NCBI RefSeq assembly: GCF_014203715.1
Contig: NZ_JACHJP010000001.1
Location: 474,432-538,431 of the forward strand
DNA from: Streptosporangium saharense
Lineage (GTDB): Bacteria; Actinomycetota; Actinomycetes; Streptosporangiales; Streptosporangiaceae
Length of the DNA: 64,000 bases
Reading direction: 5' to 3'
Part shown: piece by piece, positions 50,185 through 59,210 of the stretch
Position numbering within the stretch: position 1 is the stretch's first letter
Layout: each line of letters starts with the position of its first letter
Program-made: the position numbers and the translations under genes
Notes under the pieces: generated by a model
The model's input: only the letters and a program-made list of their open reading frames with translations
Told to the model about the DNA's origin: nothing
Databases searched by the model: none

Positions 50185-51999
50185 ATGGACAATTCCTGGG
50201 GCTCAGTGCGGATTCTCCGGGACGCGTACGGCACGCCGCTGATCGACGCCTCCACCGAGCCCGCCGCCTACTTCGGACTCGGGTACGCGCAGGCGCGGGA
50301 CGACCTGAACGGTGTGCTCGGGCAGTACCTCCTGGTCCGGGGCGAGTCCGGCGATCCGGAGCGCGACGCCGTACACCGTCGTTGGCAGGTGCTCGAAGAG
50401 GCCAGGCGGGGCCTGGAGTCCATGCCGGATGATCTGCGGGCCTGCTACGAGGCGTTCGTCGCCGGGGTCGGCGCGTGGATGGCGGAGAACCCCGGGGCGG
50501 TTCCCGACTGGGCGCCGCCGCTCGAACCCGCCCTGCCGATCGGCGTCAACCGGATGGTCATGCTGTTCTGGATCATCACCGACGGCGTCGAGGCGCTGCG
50601 CGCGGCCGGGGTGCTCTCGAACGCCCCGGCCTCGGAGAAGGACGTCGGCTACGCCCCGCTCGGCTCGAACGCCTGGGTGGTCAGGCCGTGGCGGACCGGG
50701 AGCGGCGAGACGTTCGTGGTCAGCGACCCGCACCTGCCCTTCGGCGGCGCGTTCGCCATGCACGAGGCGGTCGTCAGGGCCGGGGACCTGCACTACGCGG
50801 GGTTCTGCTTCCTGGGGGCCATGCTGCCGCCGCTGGCCCACAACCGGACCTGCGCCTGGGGGCTGACCACCGGGGGACCGAGGGTCTCCGACGCCTACCA
50901 GATCGCCGTCCAGGGCGACCGCTACCTCCACGACGGCGAGCCCAGGGAGGTCCTGCGGCACGACGGGCACGAGTACGTCGTGCACAACGGCGTCGTCGCG
51001 CCCGTCCTGGCCAGGGACGCCGAGGCGGTCTACGTGGTGTGCACGCCGTACATGGGGAGGGCGGGGGAGACGGAGCGGCAGTTCGCGGCGATGGTGCGCG
51101 CCCGCGACGTGGGTGAGCTGCGCGCGGCGCTCGGGGCGTGCGCGTTCCCGCCGCAGAACGTGCTGGCCGCCGACGCCTCGGGTGACTGCCTCTACCAGCG
51201 CACGGGCCGGGTGCCGCTCAGACGCCCGGGGCAGGGCGGCGGGGTGCTCGACGGCAACACCTCGGCCACCGGCTGGCTTGGCGTCAGGCCCGCAGAGGAC
51301 CTGGTGCAGATCGTCAACCCCGCCTCCGGCTACCTGCAGAACTGCAACACGGCCCCCGACACCGTCACCCCCGATGCGGCCCTGGCGCCGGAGCGCTGGC
51401 ACCCGGACGTCTTCAACGACGAGCCTGGGCGCGACACCAGCCGGGGCAGGCGCCTCGCCGAACTGCTGCCCCGGGCCTTCGCCGTGAGCCTGGCGGAGGT
51501 GACCGCCTGGGCGCTCGACGACAGGTGGCCGGACACCGGGGACTGGCAGGCGAGGCTCCGTGAGGCCGCCTCCGCCGAACCGGAGCGGGTCAGCGGCTGG
51601 CCCCCCGAGCATCGGCGGCTGCTGCACCGGCTGCTCGCCTTCGACGGTCACGCCGCCCCGGACTCGGCGGACGCCACGGCCTGGGTCGCCTGGCGGGAGC
51701 GCATCCCTGACGACGGCGACCTCCTCGACGCGGTCTCCCAGACCTGCGAGGACCACAAGGCCTATGGGGAGGAATACCGCCTGCCGACCGGGGTGCCGGG
51801 CCGGGGTGGGGCGATCGGGCTCGACGTGTCGCTGCGCTCGACCTACTACGCGGGGGGTACGGCCTTCGCCGGGGGACCCTGCCTGCGGATCGTCGCCCTC
51901 GACAAGGACGGGATGCGCTCGTGGAGCGTCGCGATGCCCGGCCAGGCCGCGCTCTACAGCCGTGGCGAGGTCAAACCGATCGTCTTCGACCCGTCGTGA
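50185..51999 (+). CDS. Cytoplasmic penicillin-acylase-family (S45) Ntn-hydrolase
   Basis: 604 residues. N-terminal SVRILRDAYGTPLIDA and YFGLGYAQARDDL are the acylase alpha-chain start. Ser161 in APLGSNAWVV is the autocleavage site and nucleophile (GSNNW-type). FVVSDPHLPF and ADASGDCLYQRTGRVPLR, GLDVSLRSTYYAGG lie in the beta chain. There is no signal peptide, unlike classical penicillin or AHL acylases, so it acts inside the cell on an amide taken up, perhaps by the adjacent MFS. It hydrolyses amide bonds of acylated amines. First gene of an acylase-MFS-hydrolase operon. Confidence 0.93.
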   Translation: MDNSWGSVRILRDAYGTPLIDASTEPAAYFGLGYAQARDDLNGVLGQYLLVRGESGDPERDAVHRRWQVLEEARRGLESMPDDLRACYEAFVAGVGAWMAENPGAVPDWAPPLEPALPIGVNRMVMLFWIITDGVEALRAAGVLSNAPASEKDVGYAPLGSNAWVVRPWRTGSGETFVVSDPHLPFGGAFAMHEAVVRAGDLHYAGFCFLGAMLPPLAHNRTCAWGLTTGGPRVSDAYQIAVQGDRYLHDGEPREVLRHDGHEYVVHNGVVAPVLARDAEAVYVVCTPYMGRAGETERQFAAMVRARDVGELRAALGACAFPPQNVLAADASGDCLYQRTGRVPLRRPGQGGGVLDGNTSATGWLGVRPAEDLVQIVNPASGYLQNCNTAPDTVTPDAALAPERWHPDVFNDEPGRDTSRGRRLAELLPRAFAVSLAEVTAWALDDRWPDTGDWQARLREAASAEPERVSGWPPEHRRLLHRLLAFDGHAAPDSADATAWVAWRERIPDDGDLLDAVSQTCEDHKAYGEEYRLPTGVPGRGGAIGLDVSLRSTYYAGGTAFAGGPCLRIVALDKDGMRSWSVAMPGQAALYSRGEVKPIVFDPS

Positions 52000-52006
52000 G
52001 GCCCGC

Positions 52007-53212
52007 ATGAGGCTCTATCCCGTCGTCGCCGTCGGCATGCTGGCGATCACCGACGCGTTCGTGAACCAGGCCCTCAGCGTGCTGGCCCCGGACATCACCG
52101 CCTCGTTCGGCGTCTCGACCGGCGCCCTCACCTCCCTGCTCGCGATCCAACTCCTGGCCGTGGGGGTCGCGCCGTTCCTGATGGCGACCGTGGTCAGGGG
52201 CCGTCCGATCCGCGCCCTCGTCTCCATCGTCACCGGCCTGGTCTGGAGCGTGTCCACCCTCGCGATCTCCTTCGCCGGGGACATCTGGACGCTGGGCGCG
52301 TTGCTGCTGGTCAGCGGGCTGGCCAACGGCAGCCAGATCGCGCTGCACTCCCCGCTGCTCGCCGACATCTACCCGCCCGCCGTCCGGGGAAGAGTCCTCG
52401 CCCTGTACGGCGCCGCCATGCCCGCCGGGGCGATCCTGAGCCCGTTGACGGTCTCGGCGCTTTCCGGCTGGTTCGGCCTGGACTGGCGGGCGGTCTACGC
52501 GGTGCTCGGGGTGCTGTCGCTGCTCGGCTGCCTGTCGGCGCTGCGGCTGCGCGACCCGGGGATCGGGCGGCACGACGAGGTGACGCCGGGCGGGAACCCG
52601 CTGCGCTCGCGGACGCTGCGCCGGGTCTTCGCGGCCTTCGTCGCCTACGGCATGCTCCTGGTTCCGGCCGCGACGTTCCTGTCGGTCCACCTCAAGGAAC
52701 GCTGGGGCATGGAGACCGACGCCCGTGGCCTGTTCACGGCGTGCTGCTCGGCCGGGGCCATCGTCGCGCTTGTCGCCTTCGGACGGAGGCTCGACGCGAT
52801 CTTCCAGGCCGACCCCGGGAGGGTGCCGATCGTGGCCGCCAGGATCATCGCCTGCTCGGCGCTGGCCTTCGCGGCGGGCGCGTCGGCCCCCGTGCTGCCC
52901 CTGACCCTGCTGGCCTTCTTCGTGGGGCTGGTCCTGACGCCGATGATCGTCCCAATGATCACATTGATCATGATCGCGGTCACCGGTCCCGGGGGGCGCA
53001 GCTACATGGCCAGCCTGTTCGGGGTTGGGCTGGCGATCGGCGGCCTGACCGGGGCCGCGCTGCTGAGCACCGTCGAGGGAACGTACGGTACGGCGGGGGC
53101 GGTGGCCTCGATCGCCCTGCCCGGACTGCTCGCCGGGCTGCTCATCGCCTCGACGGCCCGTACGATCCGTGCTGATCTGATTCCCGTCCGGGAGGAGAAC
53201 GTCAATGCCTAG
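52007..53212 (+). CDS. MFS transporter of the acylase operon
   Basis: 401 residues from ATG 52007, 7 bp after the acylase stop. Twelve hydrophobic segments; the FVNQALSVLAPDITASFGVSTG helix-1 end and NGSQIALHSPLLADIYPPAVRGRVLALYGAAMP loop are typical of small-metabolite or drug MFS carriers. It is probably an importer feeding the cytoplasmic acylase or an exporter for its product. The last 8 bp overlap the next gene. Confidence 0.92.
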   Translation: MRLYPVVAVGMLAITDAFVNQALSVLAPDITASFGVSTGALTSLLAIQLLAVGVAPFLMATVVRGRPIRALVSIVTGLVWSVSTLAISFAGDIWTLGALLLVSGLANGSQIALHSPLLADIYPPAVRGRVLALYGAAMPAGAILSPLTVSALSGWFGLDWRAVYAVLGVLSLLGCLSALRLRDPGIGRHDEVTPGGNPLRSRTLRRVFAAFVAYGMLLVPAATFLSVHLKERWGMETDARGLFTACCSAGAIVALVAFGRRLDAIFQADPGRVPIVAARIIACSALAFAAGASAPVLPLTLLAFFVGLVLTPMIVPMITLIMIAVTGPGGRSYMASLFGVGLAIGGLTGAALLSTVEGTYGTAGAVASIALPGLLAGLLIASTARTIRADLIPVREENVNA

Positions 53213-54068
53213 CGTCTTCGGAGACCCGGGGTACGCGCCCCTGCCGGACGGACGGCGGCTGCACTACGTCAGCCAGGGGTTCAGCCAGGGAGAGGGACGG
53301 CCCGTCGTCGTCCTGGAGTCGGGACTCGGGGCCTCCCGGGTCGAGTGGGGCCTGGTCATGCCCCTGGTCGCCGAACGCACCCGGGTCGTCGCCTACGACC
53401 GGGCTGGGCTCGGCCGCAGCACCCCCGACCGGCACCGCCGCGACCTGGAACGCATGGTCGAGGACCTGGGACGCCTCCTGGACCACCTGGGCGAGGAGCG
53501 TTACGTCCTGGCCGGGCACAGCCTGGGCGGGCCGATCCTCCGCGCCTACGCCGCCGCCAACCCCGGGCGGGTCGCCGGGCTCGTGCTCATCGACCAGGCC
53601 GTCGAGGACCTGCCCTTCTACTACTGGCGCAGCGTCCGGGCCCTGTCCCTGGCCGTGCAGACGGTCACGATCGGCCTGGCCGGGCTCGGCGTAAAGATCG
53701 TCCCGAAGGAGGTGCGTCGCATCCTCGCGCTGTTCCCCAAAGAGATGCGGCGGGAGGCGCTGGCCGAGATGACCAGGGCGTCCGAGCTGCGCGCCACCCG
53801 CGCCGAGTACGCCGCGCTCCCCGAGGGCTTCGCCCGCCTGCGCGCCTCGGAGATCACGCTGCCCCCGGTCCCCGTCACGGTGATCAGCGGCGCGCTCGCC
53901 CCGAGCAAGCTGGAGAGGCGCTTCCGCCCGGAACTGGTCGCGGCCCACAGGAGGCTCGCCGAGGCCCAGCCCATGGGCCGTCACGTCCTGGCCGAACGCT
54001 CCGGCCACATGGTCCCCCAGGACGAACCCGGCCTGGTCGCCGAGGAGATCCTCAGACTGCTCGGTTGA
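53205..54068 (+). CDS. Alpha/beta-hydrolase
   Basis: 287 residues. Nucleophile elbow VLAGHSLGGPIL (Ser), oxyanion motif ESGLGASRVEWG, Asp in LVLIDQAVED region, His in HVLAERSGHMVPQDEP. Typical small-molecule esterase/amidase of the cytoplasm. Overlaps the MFS gene by 8 bp and is the third member of the acylase operon, suggesting a two-step hydrolysis (amide then ester or lactone) of an imported compound. Confidence 0.93.
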   Translation: MPSVFGDPGYAPLPDGRRLHYVSQGFSQGEGRPVVVLESGLGASRVEWGLVMPLVAERTRVVAYDRAGLGRSTPDRHRRDLERMVEDLGRLLDHLGEERYVLAGHSLGGPILRAYAAANPGRVAGLVLIDQAVEDLPFYYWRSVRALSLAVQTVTIGLAGLGVKIVPKEVRRILALFPKEMRREALAEMTRASELRATRAEYAALPEGFARLRASEITLPPVPVTVISGALAPSKLERRFRPELVAAHRRLAEAQPMGRHVLAERSGHMVPQDEPGLVAEEILRLLG

Positions 54069-54501
54069 GCTGTTCGGCCAGGGCGACGATGATGCCCGAG
54101 GGGCCGCGGAGGTAGCAGAGCAGGTAGGTGTCCTCGTAGCGCACCACCTCGCCGACGAGTTCGGCGCCGTGGGTCCGCAGCCGGGCGACGGTGTCGTGGA
54201 TGTCGGTGACGGCGAACATGACGCGGTGGGCTCCCAGCGTGTTCACCGGCCTCCTCTCCGGCTCGGGGCGGACCACGGCCGGGGCGTGGAACCTCGTTAG
54301 CTCAAGCCTGCCGTGGCCGCCGGGGACGCGCATCATCGCGATCTCGGACCGCATGTCGTCGTCGAGCCCGACGACACGGGCCGCCGAGGCTCCCTCGATC
54401 ATCGCCCTGCCCTCAAGCTCCATGCCGAGCTCGGTGAAGAACGCGACGGTGGCGTCGAGGTCCTCGACGATGATGCTGACGTTGTCCATTCGTTCGATCA
54501 T
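54052..54501 (-). CDS. VOC-family protein
   Basis: 149 residues. Two half-modules: MIERMDNVSIIVEDLDATVAFFTELGMELEGRA and HRVMFAVTDIHDTVARLRTHGAELVGEVVRYEDTYLLCYLRGPSGIIVAL. This is the common bleomycin-resistance/dioxygenase fold with metal ligands on the outer strands. Function unknown. Converges on the alpha/beta-hydrolase gene with a 17-bp overlap of 3' ends. Confidence 0.9.
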   Translation of the reverse strand: MIERMDNVSIIVEDLDATVAFFTELGMELEGRAMIEGASAARVVGLDDDMRSEIAMMRVPGGHGRLELTRFHAPAVVRPEPERRPVNTLGAHRVMFAVTDIHDTVARLRTHGAELVGEVVRYEDTYLLCYLRGPSGIIVALAEQLNRAV

Positions 54502-54577
54502 GGTGGTTCCCCTTCGTCACGGCTGTCGTGTCCCCGGGGACGGAGCCGGAACCACGATCTCGACATCCGGCGACCGG

Positions 54578-54994
54578 TCAGCTGAGGAGCAGGACCCCGG
54601 CGGTCAGCAGGGCCACGACCTTGACGGCCTCCAGGGCGATGTAGGCGTGGTGCGCGTGCGAGCGGGGAGCTTCGTGCCCGGCCATCACCAGGTCCGAACG
54701 GCGGGTCAGCCGGGGCCGTACCGTCGCCAGCTGCGCGCCGAGCGCCACGATCGCGACCCCCTCGGCCACCGCCGCGCCGTACGGCAGGGCCCCCGTGACG
54801 ACCGTGACCAGCACGACCACCGCGAAGACGGCCTCGGCCGTGTTGAGCGCCCTGAAGACGAGCCTGCCGATGCCGAGCCCGATCGCGAGGCTCACCCCGG
54901 GGGCGCGGAACTTCAGCGGCGCCTCGACGAACGAGATGGCCACCACCATGCCGAGCCAGACATACGTCACCGCCGTCGCGACCGCGTGCCCCAC
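54578..54994 (-). CDS. Four-helix membrane protein
   Basis: 138 residues from GTG 54994, preceded by GAGGAGGG. Four hydrophobic segments: VATAVTYVWLGMVVAISFVEAPLKF, VSLAIGLGIGRLVFRALNTAEAVFAVVVLVTVV, AVAEGVAIVALGAQLATV and YIALEAVKVVALLTAGVLLL, with a His-rich loop SHAHHAYIA. Similar small actinobacterial membrane proteins occur without assigned function. Monocistronic; a promoter region is shared with the LuxR gene to the right. Confidence 0.8.
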   Translation of the reverse strand: MGHAVATAVTYVWLGMVVAISFVEAPLKFRAPGVSLAIGLGIGRLVFRALNTAEAVFAVVVLVTVVTGALPYGAAVAEGVAIVALGAQLATVRPRLTRRSDLVMAGHEAPRSHAHHAYIALEAVKVVALLTAGVLLLS

Positions 54995-55099
54995 CGCAAC
55001 GCCCTCCTCACCGGGATTCACCGGAAACCAGATTAGTCCGTGGTGAGTCCCGGCTCGGGACAAACCCCTTTCACGGAAGGTGGAATAAGCGCGGCCCCC

Positions 55100-55114
55100 A
55101 TTTGGCCCCCAAAT
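55100..55114. promoter_or_regulatory. Inverted repeat ATTTGG-CCC-CCAAAT upstream of luxR-type gene
   Basis: A perfect 6-bp-arm dyad 115 bp upstream of the LuxR-type gene, inside the duplicated phrase GGCCCCCATTTGGCCCCCAAAT. It may be an operator for the LuxR gene or its neighbours. Confidence 0.4.
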
Positions 55115-55228
55115 CAACCCGCGATATGGCCGGGGGGCCGGAACTGGGTTAGAAGTGGAGCTCTGGCGAAGGAAAAAGCACCGGGGGGCATTCACCAAAG
55201 GCAATTCATCAGGCAAGGAGGAGAACGG

Positions 55229-55834
55229 GTGCATCGAATGGTCTCGATGTTGCTCGCCATGCTCGCCGCGACGATGACGGTGAACGAGTCAGCGCTCGCA
55301 CGGACGGAGACCGACGGTCCCGGAGGCGACGGCGACTATCCAGGGCCGGGAGGCCCCGTGGCGGCCGACACGCTGCGCCTGCTGTGGGCCGCCTCCCACG
55401 GCGGGCAGGACCTGGCGCGCGAGCTCGCCGGGAACGGGCCGAAGCTGGGGGTGTTCACCCGCCACGAGGACCTGTGGTGCTGGGACGTGACCCCCGACTC
55501 GGCCGGGGAGTGGCTGGCCGGGCTGATCGGCTCCGGCGGGGCCGTACTGGACGAGGCGCAGCTTGAGGCGCTGGAGACGCTGGTCAGGCCCTACACGGCG
55601 ATCACCAGGACCGCGGAGCCCGCCCATGACGTACGGCTCACGCCCAGGGAGCACGACGTGCTGCGCCTGCTCTGCGCGGGCCTGAGCGCGGTCGCCATCG
55701 CCCGCAAACTAGGACTTTCCCCGCGTACGGTGACCAAGCACCAGGAGCGGCTCTACCGCAAGCTCGGGGTGTGCGACCGGGTCAACGCCGTGCTGCTCGC
55801 GCAGCGCCTCGGCATCGTCGCCGGTCCCCCGTGA
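55229..55834 (+). CDS. LuxR-type HTH protein with hydrophobic N-terminus
   Basis: 201 residues from GTG 55229, six bases after AAGGAGGAG. The C-terminus is a standard LuxR HTH (VRLTPREHDVLRLLCAGLSAVAIARKLGLSPRTVTKHQERLYRKLGVCDRVNAVLLAQRLGI). The N-terminus starts with a signal-like hydrophobic stretch (MVSMLLAMLAATMTV) and then a short unknown domain with DLWCWDVTP. No receiver domain. It converges on the TPR gene with a 22-bp gap and could report on, or be controlled by, that system. The hydrophobic start might be a mis-chosen leader. Confidence 0.8.
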   Translation: MHRMVSMLLAMLAATMTVNESALARTETDGPGGDGDYPGPGGPVAADTLRLLWAASHGGQDLARELAGNGPKLGVFTRHEDLWCWDVTPDSAGEWLAGLIGSGGAVLDEAQLEALETLVRPYTAITRTAEPAHDVRLTPREHDVLRLLCAGLSAVAIARKLGLSPRTVTKHQERLYRKLGVCDRVNAVLLAQRLGIVAGPP

Positions 55835-55856
55835 CCCCCGCCGGTGGCGCGGCCGG

Positions 55857-57947
55857 TCACACCCCGGAGAGCTGCCGCCGGCACCGCTCCCGAACGGGTT
55901 CGAGCTCGGCCACGTCGGCGCCGGGCAGTTCGAGCGCGGTCTCCACGTCTCGCAGCGCCAGGTCGGCGCTGCCCGCCGCCTCGTGGGCCAGGCCACGGTT
56001 GAGCAGTACGTCGGGGTCGGGGCCGAGCAGGTCGAGCACCCGGGTCAGGTCCTCGACGGCGGCCCGTGGGTGACCCAGCTCGAAGTGCGCGACCGCCCGG
56101 TTGACCAGCGCCGCCGCGTAACCGGGGTCGGCGTCGAGCGCGGTGTCCAGCAGCCGGGCGGCCCGCTCGGCGTCGCCGCGCTCCAGGGCGACCGTGCCGC
56201 GCATGCACAGCAGCTCAGGATCGGTGGGCCGCAGGTCGAGGCCCGCCACGACGTCGGCCTCCGCCGCCTCGAAGTCCCCGAGGCCGAGGAACACCTCCGC
56301 GCGTCGCATCCGGGTCGCCACGTCGTCCGGTTCCATCTCCAGCACGTAGTCGAAGTCGGCGAGCGCGCCCTCCACGTCACCCGCGTCGAGCCGGGCGGTG
56401 CCCCGGTTGTAGTACAGCTCGGGGAAGGGCGGCGCCATGGTGACGGCCCGGTCGTAGTCGGCGAGCGCCGCGTCGAGGTCACCCCGCCTGCGGGAGATCT
56501 TGGCCCGTTCGCAGAGGTAGTCGGTGTAGTACGGGTCCATCTCGATCAGGACCGTGAAGTCGGCGTAGGCCTCGTCGACCCGGCCGAGCGCGGCCAGCAG
56601 CCGGGTCCTGTTGTAGAGGAGCTGGGAGCGGTGCACCACCCACTCGTCCGGCTCAAGCATGGCGTCGAGCCGTTCGATGCCCACCCGGATGAGGTCGAGG
56701 CCGTGCTCCAGGTTGCCCCGGTGCATCTCGATGAGCGCGAGCGCGTTGTCGTTGAACACCTGGCGCAGGGTGCGCTCCCTGGCGTCGGGGAGCAGGGCGG
56801 CGATGGCCACCGCGTTGTTCTGCCAGGCCAGCGCCGTCTCGTGGTCGCGGGGCGAGAAGAACCGGGTGTACAGCATGGCGATGCCGTAGCTGGAGATCAT
56901 GTGCGCGTTGGGGTCGGTGTAGCGCCTGCGCAGGTCCATGTAGAGGTCGAACGACTCCTCAAGGCGGTGCAGCGGCACCAGCGCGTTGGCCGCCAGCGCC
57001 GTGAAGCGGCGGAAGTCGTCCGGGTGGGCGACCGGGTCGGTCACCGCCCTGCCGCGCAGCCCCATGTCCAGGGTCATCGCGGAGAAGCCGATCTCCGCGC
57101 TGATCCGCAGCCCGTCGGTGAGCGCCTCCCGCCCCAGCCCACCGGGGTCGGCGCCGCGCTCACGGTGGTAGGGGATCGCGCCCATCCTGGTCCCCACGTC
57201 CGCGCCCACGGACAGCTCCTCGGCGCGCAGGTCGTGCAGCCGCCGTACGAACTCGGGGTCCGCCGCCTCGTAGGCGGCGAGTTCGGCCGGGTCGTCACCG
57301 ATGCCGTCGGCCATGACGTGGGCCCTGACCAGCTCCTCCGCGGAGCGCCCGTCGAGGGAGCGCTCGCCGGGTACGGCGTGCACGCTCAGCGCGTGGCGGG
57401 CCAGCGCCCCTTCGAGCTCCTCCGTCAGAGCGGCCGTGGAGGTCGTGCAGACGAGGACCCGCAGCCTTTCCGGGTCCGCCCTGCGCAGCAGCAGCGCGAT
57501 CAGCTCCTGCGTCGAGGACTCGGCGGCGTGCGCGTCCTCGAACACCACCAGGAGTGACGGGTCGCCTGCCTCGGCGAGCCGCCGCGCGTGCTCGTTCAGG
57601 AACGTCACGATGCCCTGGTTCATGCACCGGATCATCTGCGAGCCGTAGAAGCGGGTGCGCTCCTCGAACGGCCCCTTGAAGGCGAGCTGCTGCGGCGCCT
57701 CCCCGACCAGCTCCGCCAGCTCGGGGACGCCGTAGAGCAGCTCGACCCGGTGCCGCTCGACCAGCTCGGGCCAGCGGCCGTACGCCTCGGGGAGCATGGC
57801 GCGCAGCAGCGTGTCCACGCCCGTGTAGGGACCGCGCAGCCGCTGGTGGCACCCGGCGACGACGGCGCGCTCGCCGTACGGCTCCTCGGTGGCCCGGCGC
57901 GAGCGGTCGGTACGGCGCTCGCCGACGATCCTCAGGTGGGCAGGCAT
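55857..57947 (-). CDS. Degenerate STAND-like NTPase with TPR array
   Basis: 696 residues; ATG 57947 lies 2 bp after the protease stop. Residues ~25-200 have a STAND layout: HQRLRGPYTGVDTLLRAMLPEA where the P-loop should be (no GxxxxGK(S/T)), AFKGPFEERTRFYGSQM, and a Walker-B-like LLVVFEDAHAAES at 132-143. From ~350 on there are about ten TPR-type helical hairpins (VDEAYADFTVLIEMDPYYTDYLCERAKI, RGDLDAALADYDRAVTMAPPFPELYYNRGTARL and others). It may bind the peptide or scaffold the complex. Third gene of the putative peptide operon. Confidence 0.85.
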   Translation of the reverse strand: MPAHLRIVGERRTDRSRRATEEPYGERAVVAGCHQRLRGPYTGVDTLLRAMLPEAYGRWPELVERHRVELLYGVPELAELVGEAPQQLAFKGPFEERTRFYGSQMIRCMNQGIVTFLNEHARRLAEAGDPSLLVVFEDAHAAESSTQELIALLLRRADPERLRVLVCTTSTAALTEELEGALARHALSVHAVPGERSLDGRSAEELVRAHVMADGIGDDPAELAAYEAADPEFVRRLHDLRAEELSVGADVGTRMGAIPYHRERGADPGGLGREALTDGLRISAEIGFSAMTLDMGLRGRAVTDPVAHPDDFRRFTALAANALVPLHRLEESFDLYMDLRRRYTDPNAHMISSYGIAMLYTRFFSPRDHETALAWQNNAVAIAALLPDARERTLRQVFNDNALALIEMHRGNLEHGLDLIRVGIERLDAMLEPDEWVVHRSQLLYNRTRLLAALGRVDEAYADFTVLIEMDPYYTDYLCERAKISRRRGDLDAALADYDRAVTMAPPFPELYYNRGTARLDAGDVEGALADFDYVLEMEPDDVATRMRRAEVFLGLGDFEAAEADVVAGLDLRPTDPELLCMRGTVALERGDAERAARLLDTALDADPGYAAALVNRAVAHFELGHPRAAVEDLTRVLDLLGPDPDVLLNRGLAHEAAGSADLALRDVETALELPGADVAELEPVRERCRRQLSGV

Positions 57948-57949
57948 CT

Positions 57950-59182
57950 CTAGTTCACTCCCTTGCTGGTTACCGGCTCGGCGACCGTCCGCGCGCTGTT
58001 CTGACGGGCCTGGCGGCGCTTGCGCCGGGCGAGATAGGCCGGGGTGACGAACCAGTTCACGAGGATCAGCAGTCCCAGCGCCCCGTCCCAGAAGGCGGGG
58101 GTGCCCACTCCGCCGCTCATGCTCCGCAGGGCGGTCTGGACGTACTGCACCGCCACGGGCAGCGAGCCGAACACGGTGATGAGCAGCATGGCCAGGATGC
58201 CGAGGCTGATGAAGGGGCCGTACCACCGGCCGACCCTGCGGTCGTACTCGGTCCACTGCTCCTCGTCCACGAGCCGTTCGGGACGCCGCAGCAGCCGCCA
58301 GATCCTGTTGCGCAGCAGTGCCGTACTGGCGTTGTGCAGGTCGTGGCAGTTGAGCGCGGTCGCGAACACGTAGTAGAGGTCGGTGCGCAGGTAGAGCTGG
58401 AACTGCCAGGCGAAGCGCATCAGGACCGTGAAGGCCAGCGCGAGACAGACCCGCCCGGTCAGTGAGAAGGTGCCGTCGTCGGCCCTGGTGAGGTGCGCGG
58501 CCAGCCCGAGCAGGCCGAAGACGACGACGTCGCACACCATCCCGACCAGGAACGGCAGGTAGCGTTTGCGGCGCTCGACGCTCAGCAGGCCGTTCATCTG
58601 GGTCTCGAAGACGATGTACAGGTAGCGGTTGCTGATGCTGAGCCTGCTGCGCAGCCCGAGCCGCCTCCCGGCGAGCATGTGGAACGCCTCGTGCAGGAAG
58701 ACCAGCGGCAACTGCCCGAAGATGATGCCGAACTGGACGACGAGCAGCGAGTCGGCGAAGAAGATGTGGTGGGGGCTGGGCAGCAGGTCGCGGTTGTTCA
58801 CGGCGGTGAACAGCCACACGCAGAACACGGCGCCGTAGAGCACCCAGGCGAGCGGCGAGAAGGCCGCCTCTCCCAGCCACCGGAGCGGCAGAGGTCTTTC
58901 GGGAGCGCTCTTTTCCGAAGAGCCGTCGGAGCGGACGAACCCCAGTTCGTGCAGCGTCTCCAGGAACTCGTCGATGTCGACCTGTTCGCCGTAGGTGTCC
59001 TCGTACCACCGCGCTGCGCGTTCCGGCGGCATGCCCCGGGCCATCTCCATGAGCAGGGCGGCGCCGTCGCCGGGCAGCACCGCGTAGGAGTCCGCGTCCA
59101 CCCTGCCGACCACCACCTCGTCCCCCTCGGGGACGAAGCTCAGCTCGTGGAAAGCGATCCTGACGTCGTCCACGACCCTCAC
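57950..59182 (-). CDS. PqqD-like domain fused to a membrane M50-type metalloprotease
   Basis: 410 residues from GTG 59182 (GTG 59173 also possible; the frame reaches 59233 but that start lies inside a hairpin). Residues 1-85 have the PqqD/RRE layout: three strands (VRIAFHELSFVPEGDEVVVGRVDADSYAVL), then helices GDGAALLMEMARGMPPERAARWYEDTYG and VDIDEFLETLHELGFV. About six membrane segments follow. HEAFH at 164-168 is the zinc motif, and TDLYY at 267-271 supplies the likely third ligand Asp. Expected role: bind the leader of the peptide encoded just upstream and cut it at the membrane. No tailoring enzyme nearby. Confidence 0.85.
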   Translation of the reverse strand: MRVVDDVRIAFHELSFVPEGDEVVVGRVDADSYAVLPGDGAALLMEMARGMPPERAARWYEDTYGEQVDIDEFLETLHELGFVRSDGSSEKSAPERPLPLRWLGEAAFSPLAWVLYGAVFCVWLFTAVNNRDLLPSPHHIFFADSLLVVQFGIIFGQLPLVFLHEAFHMLAGRRLGLRSRLSISNRYLYIVFETQMNGLLSVERRKRYLPFLVGMVCDVVVFGLLGLAAHLTRADDGTFSLTGRVCLALAFTVLMRFAWQFQLYLRTDLYYVFATALNCHDLHNASTALLRNRIWRLLRRPERLVDEEQWTEYDRRVGRWYGPFISLGILAMLLITVFGSLPVAVQYVQTALRSMSGGVGTPAFWDGALGLLILVNWFVTPAYLARRKRRQARQNSARTVAEPVTSKGVN

Positions 59183-59210
59183 CTTTCCGCCGTACGGCCC
59201 GGCCGGATGG

